A DNA stretch of 64,000 nucleotides from JBNLBT01 sp050303435 (GTDB lineage: Bacteria > Pseudomonadota > Gammaproteobacteria > Xanthomonadales > Marinicellaceae). The DNA lies in NCBI GenBank assembly GCA_050303435.1, contig JBNLBT010000001.1:62001-126000 (forward strand), given 5' to 3'. Below, one piece after another: positions 6,527 to 14,872 of the stretch. The translations under genes and the position numbers were made by a program. The notes beneath the pieces are model-generated. The model worked only from the letters and a program-made list of their open reading frames with translations, ran no database searches and was not told the DNA's origin. How positions within the stretch are numbered: position 1 is the stretch's first letter; each line of letters begins with the position of its first letter.

Positions 6527-8662
6527 ATGCGTCTGTGCGTCCTTGTTTGTCTGTTGTCGCTGAGTGCCTGCCGCATGGGGTCCGCTGAATACAAAACAAT
6601 GCCCGATGTGAAACCGCCCCAAGCCAAGCAAAAACCACACGTCATGACAGAACACGGTCAGCGGCGTGTGGATGAATATTTTTGGCTGCGCGACGATGAA
6701 CGCAGCGCCCCCGATGTGCTGGAATATTTGCACGCCGAGAACGCCTACACCGATGCGGTGCTGGCCGGACAGGAACAAACCAAACAAACATTGTACGATC
6801 AAATCATCGCGCGCATGGCGCAGAACGATGATTCAGTGCCTTTCAAGCTGGACGAGTACTGGTATTTTACGCGCTTTGAACGTGGCGGTGAATACCCCGT
6901 CTACATGCGCCATCCCGACGGCCAGCCGGACGCCGCTGAAGTGTTGGTGGACATGAACCGCCGCGCCCGCGGTCACGACTACTTTCATTCCAACGAACAA
7001 AGCATCAGCCCGGATCACCGCCTCATCGGCTTTTCCGAAGACACCGTGTCCCGGCGCATGTACACCCTGCGCATCAAAGATCTGGACAGCGGGGTGTTGC
7101 TGCCCGATGTGATTCACGACACCTCGGGCTCAATCGCCTGGGCCGCCGACAGCCGCACCTTTTTCTATGTGCGCAAGCACCCGGTCACCTTGTTGCCCTA
7201 TCAGGTGTTCCGGCATGAACTGGGCACACCGGTGAGCGACGACGTGCTGGTGTATGAAGAAACCGACAACACCTTTTATACCAGCTGCTATACGTCGCGT
7301 TCACGCGATTACATTTACATTCACGTGGGCTCCAGCACCCAGTCCGAAGTGCACTACCTGCCCAGCAACCGGCCGCGCGATGAGTTCAAAGTGTTTCTGC
7401 CGCGCGAGGCCGATCATGAATATTTCATTGAGGATTTCAACGGCGCGTTCCTGATCACCAGCAACTGGCAGGCAAAAAATTTCCGCGTGCTGCGGGCCGA
7501 TGCGGCCGATTCGCGCAACAAGTCTGCCTGGCAGGAAATCATTGCGCACGACGATGAGGTGTTGATTTATGACACCCAGGCATTCACCGACTGGCTGGCG
7601 ATTGATCAGCGCGAGGACGGGCTGCGGCAGGTTCGACTGTACAACTGGCGCAGCGGTGAAAGCAAACACATCCGTGGCGAGGAGGGTGCCTACACACTGT
7701 GGACCGGTTACAACCCCGATCCCGCCAGTGAGGAGATGCGCATTGTCTACGAATCCATGACCACACCGCGCAGTGTGTATACCTATCATTTGCAAACAGA
7801 CCGCAAGACCTTGCTCAAACGGGACCGGGTGAAAGGTGATTTCGACTCGGCCAATTACCGCAGTGAGCGCCTGCAGGTGCGCGCCCGCGACGGGGCCATG
7901 ATTCCGGTGTCACTGGTGTATCGCATGGGTGAGCCCCTCTCCGGCCGGCCGCTGGTGCTGTATGCCTATGGCGCCTACGGTTCTTCGGTGGATCCGCTGT
8001 TCTCGATCGGTCGTCTGAATCTGCTGGATCGGGGCTTTGTGTTCGCCATTGCGCATGTGCGCGGGTCTCAGGCCAAAGGCCGTGGCTGGTATGAAATGGG
8101 CAAATTAATGCACAAGAAAAACACCTTCAATGATTTCATTGATGTGACCCGGGATTTGCCGGCGCGTGGATACGGTCACGCCGATCGGGTGTTTGGTTGG
8201 GGCGGCAGCGCCGGAGGGCTGCTGGTCGGCGCGGTGGCCAACATGGCCGGTGAGCTGTATCGGGGGCTGATTGCGGAAGTGCCGTTTGTTGATGTGGTGA
8301 CCACCATGCTGGATGAGGACATTCCCCTGACCACCGGGGAATTTGAGGAGTGGGGCAATCCTGCGGAAGTCGAAGCGTACCAGTACATGCTGTCCTATTC
8401 ACCCTACGATCAGGTGAGTGCGCGGGATTATCCGAACCTGTTCGTCACCACCGGTCTGCACGATTCCCAAGTGCAGTACTGGGAACCGGCCAAGTGGGTT
8501 GCGCGTTTGCGGCGCGTCAAGACCGATGCACACACCGTGTTGTTGCGCACCAACATGAGCGCCGGACACGGCGGGGCATCGGGGCGCTACAGTCAATACC
8601 GCGAATTGGCTGAGATACAGGCCTTTATCTTGTTGATGGATGCCGCTGAGGACGCACAATAA
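6527..8662 (+). CDS. ptrB: Oligopeptidase B (S9A serine peptidase), lipoprotein form
   Basis: Prolyl-oligopeptidase family enzyme of 711 residues that cuts short peptides after Arg/Lys. The N-terminal beta-propeller begins with the family motif EYFWLRDDER. The C-terminal alpha/beta hydrolase carries the nucleophile Ser561 in GWGGSAGG, Asp in TTGLHDSQVQYWEP and His in SAGHGGASGRY. It starts with a lipoprotein signal: MRLCVLVCLLSLSAC, lipobox LSAC. Characterised oligopeptidase B enzymes are mostly cytoplasmic, so this copy is probably exported and lipid-anchored in the envelope. The ATG at 6527 is the first in-frame start after a good promoter. Confidence 0.93.
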   Translation: MRLCVLVCLLSLSACRMGSAEYKTMPDVKPPQAKQKPHVMTEHGQRRVDEYFWLRDDERSAPDVLEYLHAENAYTDAVLAGQEQTKQTLYDQIIARMAQNDDSVPFKLDEYWYFTRFERGGEYPVYMRHPDGQPDAAEVLVDMNRRARGHDYFHSNEQSISPDHRLIGFSEDTVSRRMYTLRIKDLDSGVLLPDVIHDTSGSIAWAADSRTFFYVRKHPVTLLPYQVFRHELGTPVSDDVLVYEETDNTFYTSCYTSRSRDYIYIHVGSSTQSEVHYLPSNRPRDEFKVFLPREADHEYFIEDFNGAFLITSNWQAKNFRVLRADAADSRNKSAWQEIIAHDDEVLIYDTQAFTDWLAIDQREDGLRQVRLYNWRSGESKHIRGEEGAYTLWTGYNPDPASEEMRIVYESMTTPRSVYTYHLQTDRKTLLKRDRVKGDFDSANYRSERLQVRARDGAMIPVSLVYRMGEPLSGRPLVLYAYGAYGSSVDPLFSIGRLNLLDRGFVFAIAHVRGSQAKGRGWYEMGKLMHKKNTFNDFIDVTRDLPARGYGHADRVFGWGGSAGGLLVGAVANMAGELYRGLIAEVPFVDVVTTMLDEDIPLTTGEFEEWGNPAEVEAYQYMLSYSPYDQVSARDYPNLFVTTGLHDSQVQYWEPAKWVARLRRVKTDAHTVLLRTNMSAGHGGASGRYSQYRELAEIQAFILLMDAAEDAQ

Positions 8663-8750
8663 GTGACATCGGTGCGGCCATTTCAGGACCGGGTGCCCGG
8701 CACAGCGGCGTTTGCGTGCGTGTGTTAAAAGTCTGTAAAAAATTTGTTTT

Positions 8751-8770
8751 TCACTGCACATATTCAGTGA
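8751..8770. promoter_or_regulatory. Inverted repeat upstream of the cox operon
   Basis: TCACTG and CAGTGA flank an 8-base spacer in the 229-bp gap before coxB. A TAAAAT lies about 15 bases further on. It may be an operator or part of the cox promoter; no known regulator site is recognised. Confidence 0.3.
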
Positions 8771-8891
8771 TCTGCGTGGTAAAATTGCGCGGATTATTTT
8801 CTGACTGGCCTGAAAAACCGTGTCCGGTCGGGTGCCGGGCATTCGATCTTCATCCACATCCGGTGACAAATACATAAGGTAGAATTTAACT

Positions 8892-10028
8892 ATGATGAAC
8901 AGAGTGAACAGAATAGCATTGAGCATTGCGGGTCTGTTGATGGCCGCTGCAGCGTCTGCAGAATACGGCTTGAACATGCCGGAGGGTGTGACCGATTTCA
9001 GTCAGAACGTATTCCATCTGCACATGCTCATTTTCTGGATTTGTGTGGTCATTGGGGTGCTGGTTTTTGGTGTCATGCTGTATTCCATTGTCAAGTTCAG
9101 AAAATCCAAAGGCGCCGAGCCGGCGACATTTTCACACAGCACCAAAGCCGAAATCATCTGGACCGTGATCCCGATTCTGATTCTGGTCGCCATGGCGGTG
9201 CCTTCCACCAAGTCTCTGATCGAGCTGGACGCGCCGCAGGACATGGACATGACCATCAAAATCACCGGCTATCAATGGAAATGGAAATACGAATACCTGG
9301 ATGAGGGCTTTGGTTTCCTCAGCACCCTCAAGGCCGACAGCAATCAGGCGCGTCAAGTGGGCGCCGGCGTGAACGTCAACACCGTGGACAATTATCTGCT
9401 GGACGTGGACAAACGCCTGGTGATTCCGGCCAACACCAACGTGCGTTTCCTGCTCACTTCGGATGACGTGATTCATTCATGGTGGGTGCCCGATTTCGGC
9501 TGGAAGCGGGACGCCATTCCGGGGTTCATTAACCAGGCCTGGACCCACGTAAAAGAACCCGGTGTTTACCGCGGTCAGTGCGCCGAATTGTGTGGCAAGG
9601 ACCACGGTTTCATGCCGGTGGTGGTTGAAGTGCTGTCCAAAGAAGATTACGCCACATGGGTCGCTGCGCAGAAAGGCGAGCAACAGGCCGTGGCCGTGAT
9701 GGAAACACAAGAATGGAGCAGGGAAGACTTGCTGGAAAAAGGCCAGCAGGTGTACAACAGCCAGTGCGCCGCCTGCCACCAGGCCAACGGTCAGGGCATG
9801 CCGCCGGCGTTCCCGTCATTGGCCGGCAATGCGGTGGTCAATGGCGATCCGCAGGTGCAAATCGATGTGGTGGTCAATGGCCGCCCCGGCACGGCGATGC
9901 AGGCGTTCGGCAATTTACTGTCGGCCAGTGACATCGCTGCGGCCATCACCTACACCCGGAATTCATGGGGCAACGCCGCGGGGGATGCGATCCAGCCAGC
10001 GGATGTGAAACAAGTCAAAGAAGGTTAA
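8892..10028 (+). CDS. coxB: Cytochrome c oxidase subunit II with fused cytochrome c domain
   Basis: Subunit II of an aa3/caa3-type oxidase, 378 residues. A signal peptide is followed by two membrane helices (about 40-65 and 85-105), then the cupredoxin domain. The CuA ligands are in DVIHSWWVPDFG and GQCAELCGKDHGFM. A C-terminal class I cytochrome c domain carries the haem site CAACH near residue 295, with a downstream Met-rich ligand region. The fusion means electrons can enter directly from another cytochrome c, for example the cytochrome c4 encoded at 20682. It is the first gene of the cox operon. Two adjacent ATGs (8892, 8895) could both start it. Confidence 0.95.
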   Translation: MMNRVNRIALSIAGLLMAAAASAEYGLNMPEGVTDFSQNVFHLHMLIFWICVVIGVLVFGVMLYSIVKFRKSKGAEPATFSHSTKAEIIWTVIPILILVAMAVPSTKSLIELDAPQDMDMTIKITGYQWKWKYEYLDEGFGFLSTLKADSNQARQVGAGVNVNTVDNYLLDVDKRLVIPANTNVRFLLTSDDVIHSWWVPDFGWKRDAIPGFINQAWTHVKEPGVYRGQCAELCGKDHGFMPVVVEVLSKEDYATWVAAQKGEQQAVAVMETQEWSREDLLEKGQQVYNSQCAACHQANGQGMPPAFPSLAGNAVVNGDPQVQIDVVVNGRPGTAMQAFGNLLSASDIAAAITYTRNSWGNAAGDAIQPADVKQVKEG

Positions 10029-10053
10029 TCAGCAGATTACGAGCGGAGTTGTT

Positions 10054-11676
10054 ATGAGTCAAACCACTGCAAACGAACACGGTCACCACGACCACGATCA
10101 CGATCACAAGCCGAAGGGATTCGTCAATCGCTGGTTGATGACCACCAACCACAAGGACATTGGCACCCTGTATCTGGTGTTCGCCCTGACCATGTTTATT
10201 CTCGGCGGCGCCATGGCGATGCTGATCCGCTTGGAGTTGTTCCAGCCCGGACTGCAATACCTGGAGCCCAATCTGTTCAACCAGCTGACCACCATGCACG
10301 CCCTGGTGATGATTTTCGGCGCCGTGATGCCGGCGTTCGTTGGTCTGGCCAACTGGATGATTCCGATGATGATCGGCGCGCCGGACATGGCCCTGCCGCG
10401 CATGAATAACTGGAGCTTCTGGCTGCTGCCTTTCGCCTTTGCGATCTTGCTGTCGACATTCTTCATGGACGGCGGTTCACCGGCGGGTGGCTGGACCATG
10501 TATCCACCGCTGGTGCTGCAAGGCGGCAACAACGTCGCGTTTCTGGTGTTTGCCGTGCACATCATGGGGATATCCTCCATCATGGGCGCAATCAACGTCA
10601 TTGCCACCATCATGAACATGCGTGCGCCGGGCATGGGTTATCTGAAAATGCCGCTGTTTGTTTGGACCTGGTTGATCACTGCGTTCCTGCTGATTGCGGT
10701 GATGCCGGTGCTGGCCGGTGCGGTGACCATGCTGCTCACCGACCGCTACTTTGACACCAGTTTCTTCAACGCCGCCGGTGGCGGTGATCCGGTGTTGTTC
10801 CAGCACATTTTCTGGTTCTTCGGACACCCGGAAGTGTACATCATGATTTTGCCGGCCTTTGGCATCATTTCCGAGATTCTGCCGAGTTTTGCACGCAAGC
10901 CGCTGTTTGGTTATGTGTCCATGGTCTATGCCACGGCCTCGATCGCGTTTCTCTCGTTCATCGTCTGGGCGCACCACATGTTCACCGTGGGCATGCCGCT
11001 GGGCGGGGAACTGTTTTTCATGTACAGCACCATGTTGATCGCAATCCCCACCGGGGTCAAAGTGTTCAACTGGGTGGCCACCATGTGGCGCGGCTCGATG
11101 ACTTTTGAAACGCCGATGCTGTGGTCCATTGCCTTTGTGGTGTTGTTCACCATCGGTGGATTTTCCGGTCTGATGCTGGCCATAGCGCCGGCGGACTTCC
11201 AGTACCACGACACCTATTTTGTGGTCGCGCATTTCCATTATGTGCTGGTCACCGGCGCGGTGTTTGCCATCATCGCCGGGGTGTATTACTGGTTGCCGAA
11301 ATGGACCGGTCACATGTACAGTGAACGGCTGGGCAAGATTCATTTCTGGTGGTCAACGATCTCAGTCAACGTGCTGTTTTTCCCACAGCACTTCCTTGGG
11401 CTGGCCGGCATGCCGCGACGGATTCCGGATTACAGCACCCAGTTCACTGAATTCAACATGATTTCATCCTACGGTGGTTTCGCGTTCGGACTGGCGCAGG
11501 TGTTCTTTGTCTACATCGTGTGGAAAACCGCGCGCGGTGGTGAGAAAGCCGCGGCCAGACCGTGGGAAGGTGCCAAGGGCCTGGAGTGGACCGTGGCTTC
11601 ACCGGCGCCGTATCACACCTTTGACAAAGGCGAGCCGGTGGACGACGCGCAACTGGCCAATGTGCACACGCATTGA
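10054..11676 (+). CDS. coxA: Cytochrome c oxidase subunit I
   Basis: Catalytic haem-copper subunit, 540 residues, twelve membrane helices. The haem/CuB and proton-channel signatures are present: WFFGHPEVYIMILPAFGI with the cross-linked His-Tyr, the WAHHMFTVG segment that binds CuB, and HFHYVLVTG with the haem a and a3 ligands. The N-terminus carries a His-rich run (HGHHDHDHDHK, residues 9-19), which could bind metal. It lies 25 bp after coxB, in the same operon. A copper-delivery factor (ctaG) follows. Confidence 0.97.
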   Translation: MSQTTANEHGHHDHDHDHKPKGFVNRWLMTTNHKDIGTLYLVFALTMFILGGAMAMLIRLELFQPGLQYLEPNLFNQLTTMHALVMIFGAVMPAFVGLANWMIPMMIGAPDMALPRMNNWSFWLLPFAFAILLSTFFMDGGSPAGGWTMYPPLVLQGGNNVAFLVFAVHIMGISSIMGAINVIATIMNMRAPGMGYLKMPLFVWTWLITAFLLIAVMPVLAGAVTMLLTDRYFDTSFFNAAGGGDPVLFQHIFWFFGHPEVYIMILPAFGIISEILPSFARKPLFGYVSMVYATASIAFLSFIVWAHHMFTVGMPLGGELFFMYSTMLIAIPTGVKVFNWVATMWRGSMTFETPMLWSIAFVVLFTIGGFSGLMLAIAPADFQYHDTYFVVAHFHYVLVTGAVFAIIAGVYYWLPKWTGHMYSERLGKIHFWWSTISVNVLFFPQHFLGLAGMPRRIPDYSTQFTEFNMISSYGGFAFGLAQVFFVYIVWKTARGGEKAAARPWEGAKGLEWTVASPAPYHTFDKGEPVDDAQLANVHTH

Positions 11677-11687
11677 GACCGGCGGCG

Positions 11688-11828
11688 ATGACGGCAGATC
11701 CCCATTGGCAGAATAAACGCAGAAAGGCGCGCCGCACCGCGGCCGTGCTGGCGTGTGTTGCAGTGCTGGTGTTTGCCGGATTTATCTATCTGGTGATGTC
11801 CAAAGGGGTGATGTTGAATGGCGCCTGA
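11688..11828 (+). CDS. Small single-helix protein of the cox operon
   Basis: A 46-residue open frame starting with ATG at 11688 and ending in TGA at 11826-11828. It has a basic N-terminus (NKRRKARR), one membrane helix (about residues 18-37) and a short tail. It sits between coxA and ctaG and overlaps the ctaG start by 11 bp, so it is translationally coupled. Small proteins of this size, often annotated as cytochrome oxidase small assembly proteins, occur at this place in proteobacterial cox operons. It is assigned by position and topology, not by a specific motif. Confidence 0.8.
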   Translation: MTADPHWQNKRRKARRTAAVLACVAVLVFAGFIYLVMSKGVMLNGA

Positions 11829-12417
11829 AATTCGCAAAACGCTGCGTTGGTGCCTGATCACGGTGCTGGGCATGGCGGTGGCCGTGCCGTATGGACTGGT
11901 GCCGCTGTACGACGTGCTCTGCGAGGCCGCCGGCATCAACGGCAAAACCGGGATCGTGCGGGCCGAAGATTTTGCCCGCTTGGACAACCCGGTGGCGCGC
12001 ACGGTGACGGTGCAGTTCGATGCCAATGTCAACAGCGCATTGCCGTGGGAGTTCAAGCCGGTGCAGTTCCAGATGCAAGTCACGCCGGGACAAATGTACC
12101 AAACCGAATATGTGGCCAGAAACCTGGCCAGTGTGGACGTCACCGGACAGGCTGTGCCCAGCGTCGCACCGGGTGAAGCGTCCAGGTATTTCAACAAAAC
12201 GGAATGTTTCTGCTTCTCACAGCAACTGCTGCAACCGCAGGAAGAGAAAGTCATGCCGGTGCGTTTCATCGTCGACGCGGATTTGCCGGCTGACATTGAA
12301 ACGCTGATTTTGTCCTACACATTTTTTAAAATGGGCGAAGCCGAAGCGACAGGCAATGCGGCCCACGCAGGCAATGAAACGGCAGTAAACAACCGGCAAC
12401 TTGAAAAACGTGGCTGA
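11818..12417 (+). CDS. ctaG: Cytochrome c oxidase assembly factor CtaG/Cox11
   Basis: Copper chaperone that loads CuB into subunit I, 199 residues. One N-terminal membrane helix (about 8-28) anchors a periplasmic immunoglobulin-like domain containing the copper-binding ECFCFSQQ motif (about residues 128-135). The family-typical PLYDVLCEAAGINGKTG follows the helix. The ATG at 11818 overlaps the preceding small gene. A 34-bp gap leads to coxC. Confidence 0.95.
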   Translation: MAPEIRKTLRWCLITVLGMAVAVPYGLVPLYDVLCEAAGINGKTGIVRAEDFARLDNPVARTVTVQFDANVNSALPWEFKPVQFQMQVTPGQMYQTEYVARNLASVDVTGQAVPSVAPGEASRYFNKTECFCFSQQLLQPQEEKVMPVRFIVDADLPADIETLILSYTFFKMGEAEATGNAAHAGNETAVNNRQLEKRG

Positions 12418-12451
12418 AGGCCGCGCAGCAACTTAAACAGAGGCAATATGT

Positions 12452-13324
12452 ATGTCTGAAGTCAACACTGAAAAATACTACGTACCCCATCTGGCCAAAT
12501 GGCCGATCGTCGGCTCCGTCGGCATCTCATTGCTGGCCATCGGCGCAGCCAACATGCTGAACAGCGATTCAGGCGCCACGCCGTGGATGATGTATCTGGG
12601 TCTGGCGGTGATATTGTTCATGCTGTTCGGCTGGTTTGGTGAAGTGATCAAGGAAAGCGAAGGCGGCTACTACAACAAGCAGGTGGACACGTCATTCCGC
12701 ATGGGCATGATCTGGTTCATCTTTTCAGAAGTCATGTTTTTTGCCGGATTTTTTGGCGCCCTGTTTTATGCGCGCATGTTTTCTGTGCCCTGGCTGGGCG
12801 GCGAAGGCACCGGCCTGATGACGCAGGAACACCTGTGGGCCGGCTACGAAGGCGTGTGGCCCACCAACGGCCCCGGCGGTCTCAACGGCTCGTTTGAAAT
12901 CATTGATCCGTATCACCTGCCATTGATCAACACCCTGCTGCTGCTGGCCAGCTCGGTCACCGTGACCATCGCGCACCACGCGGTCAAGGCCAACAACCGC
13001 ATGCAGATCATCGTCTGGCTGATTCTGACCGTGCTGCTCGGTGCCACGTTCCTGTACTACCAGGCCTACGAATACATGGAAGCCTATCAACACCTGAATT
13101 TGAAACTCAGCTCGGGCATTTACGGTTCCACATTCTTTATGTTGACCGGATTCCACGGCATGCACGTGACCCTGGGGGCGATCATGCTGACGGTGATCAC
13201 GGTGCGCGTCATCCGCGGGCACTTCAGGCCGGAAAATCATTTCGCCTTTGAGGCGGTGGCCTGGTACTGGCACTTTGTTGACGTGGTGTGGCTGGGCCTG
13301 TTCATCTTTGTCTACATATTCTAA
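12452..13324 (+). CDS. coxC: Cytochrome c oxidase subunit III
   Basis: Seven-helix subunit III of 290 residues. Family features include FRMGMIWFIFSEVMFFAGFF with the conserved Glu, the TGFHGMHVTLGAI segment, and the C-terminal AWYWHFVDVVWLGLF. It contacts subunit I and helps keep the oxidase stable during turnover. Last gene of the operon; an intrinsic terminator follows 50 bp downstream. No surf1, ctaA or cyoE genes follow here. Confidence 0.97.
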   Translation: MSEVNTEKYYVPHLAKWPIVGSVGISLLAIGAANMLNSDSGATPWMMYLGLAVILFMLFGWFGEVIKESEGGYYNKQVDTSFRMGMIWFIFSEVMFFAGFFGALFYARMFSVPWLGGEGTGLMTQEHLWAGYEGVWPTNGPGGLNGSFEIIDPYHLPLINTLLLLASSVTVTIAHHAVKANNRMQIIVWLILTVLLGATFLYYQAYEYMEAYQHLNLKLSSGIYGSTFFMLTGFHGMHVTLGAIMLTVITVRVIRGHFRPENHFAFEAVAWYWHFVDVVWLGLFIFVYIF

Positions 13325-13373
13325 AACACCGGCACACAGTCACACGTCCATCGGGCGTGACAGATCAAACGCG

Positions 13374-13406
13374 AAAACCCCTGCATCGTCCAGGGGTTTT
13401 CATTTT
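13374..13406 (+). terminator. Intrinsic terminator of the cox operon
   Basis: A 10-bp stem (AAAACCCCTG/CAGGGGTTTT) with a 7-base loop, followed by a T-rich stretch. The rest of the 13325-13639 gap holds no gene I can support. The symmetrical A and T arms would let it work in both directions. Confidence 0.85.
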
Positions 13407-13639
13407 TCAGGCACAGGACTCAATCCGTATGGCCTGTGTCGGTGTGCACTGACTGGCCAGCGGCGCGTCGATCAATGGCCTGCAGCTGTCATCCTGTTGT
13501 TGTTGGTACACGAAATATGCTGCGTACAGGAAAATGGTCCAAGTCTGCTGGTTCAGATGCCGGCCATTACCGGATGATACAATGCATTCGATCCACAGGA
13601 TCAAATCAACGCATTGACGTGGTTTAGGAGACCAAGGAT

Positions 13640-14770
13640 TTGAATTATCTGGCTGTACTGATCGGTTTCACGTGTCTGTTGCTGGCCGTATTTTTGTTGT
13701 TGAACAATTCGCCGCGTCGCTTGGCAAATCGTTTATTTGCTGTGTTCCTGGTGTTAACCGCCATCGATGTTTCGGGCTTTCTGGTCGCCGATTTGCCATT
13801 CTTGCAGCGTGAGTGGCTGCAGGCCCTGCGAACCCTGTTGAATCTGGCGCAAATGCCTTTCTTTTACGGCTTTATTGCCGCCAGTTGTTTCAGCGGAATG
13901 GTTTTGAGAAGGCAACACCTGTGGCATCTGATGCCGCTGCTGCTGGCTTCGATGCTGGCACTGCCCGGTGATCAGCTGAAATTGGCCTCAGTGCAGCCAA
14001 CGCAAGCCATCGCATTGCTGACGGACGCTGAATACCTGACCCTCACCTGGCTCATCCATGTTCAATATTACCTGTATATTCTGGCTTCATTCCTGCTCTT
14101 GATCAAATTCAGATCCTTGTCACGGCAGCACGGCTTCGGCGGCGGTTCGGTGACCCTGAGATGGCTGTTCCAACTGTTGATCGTGTCCCTGGTGTCGCAC
14201 ACATTGGTGGTGTTAAAAGTCTTGGCGCTTTTCAGCAATCAATCCGCCTGGTTCAGTGCATTGCAGGCAATCATTGCCATGCTTGCATTGGCCATCACCA
14301 CCTGGTTTGTTCTCATGGCCTTGTTGCAACCCAAGGCATTCAGTCAAATGGATAAAGATCTGGTCAGAATCGCACACAAGGCGAAACACACCGATGTACA
14401 GGCTTCAGATGTCGTCAATCTTCTGTCATCGCACATGGACAGTGAAATGCCCTATCTGGATGAGGACATGCACTTGAAGAAACTGGCGAGGCAAATGCAA
14501 CTGAGTCCATCTGAAATTTCCAGAGCCATCAATCAGGAGTTGGGGATGAGTTTTTTTGAATACATCAACAGTCATCGCATCGCCAGAGCCAAAACGCTGT
14601 TGCAACAATATCCGGAAATGACGGTTCTGGATGTCTTGTATTCGGTGGGCTTCAATTCCAAATCTTCATTCAATGCGGCCTTCAGGAAATTTCAAGGCTG
14701 CACGCCGACGGATTACAGAAAAAAACACCCGCCATTGGACAATGACTCCAACGCGGAAAAGAGACCTTAA
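13640..14770 (+). CDS. AraC-family regulator with seven-helix membrane N-terminus
   Basis: Regulator of 376 residues. Residues about 1-230 contain about six to seven hydrophobic segments. The C-terminal about 110 residues are a double helix-turn-helix of the AraC type (LKKLARQMQLSPSEISRAIN; VLDVLYSVGFNSKSSFNAAF). Membrane-anchored AraC proteins of this layout bind DNA from the membrane and may sense a compound in the bilayer or periplasm. The start is a TTG at 13640 with TAGGAG nine bases upstream; no ATG lies near. The hydrolase gene follows 102 bp downstream in the same direction and is the likely target. Confidence 0.85.
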   Translation: MNYLAVLIGFTCLLLAVFLLLNNSPRRLANRLFAVFLVLTAIDVSGFLVADLPFLQREWLQALRTLLNLAQMPFFYGFIAASCFSGMVLRRQHLWHLMPLLLASMLALPGDQLKLASVQPTQAIALLTDAEYLTLTWLIHVQYYLYILASFLLLIKFRSLSRQHGFGGGSVTLRWLFQLLIVSLVSHTLVVLKVLALFSNQSAWFSALQAIIAMLALAITTWFVLMALLQPKAFSQMDKDLVRIAHKAKHTDVQASDVVNLLSSHMDSEMPYLDEDMHLKKLARQMQLSPSEISRAINQELGMSFFEYINSHRIARAKTLLQQYPEMTVLDVLYSVGFNSKSSFNAAFRKFQGCTPTDYRKKHPPLDNDSNAEKRP

Positions 14771-14872
14771 AAAAAACACCAAATAATGCAGGTGCGACTT
14801 TGTAAATCCGGTCGCTTTTGCGAGAGCAATCCTCACAATGGTCAGGACTTAACATGACTCAAGCGAGGATTT

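Noticed and set aside
10477..11343. 288-residue open frame on the minus strand opposite coxA
   Set aside because: Antisense to an unmistakable subunit I gene; His-rich low-complexity product.
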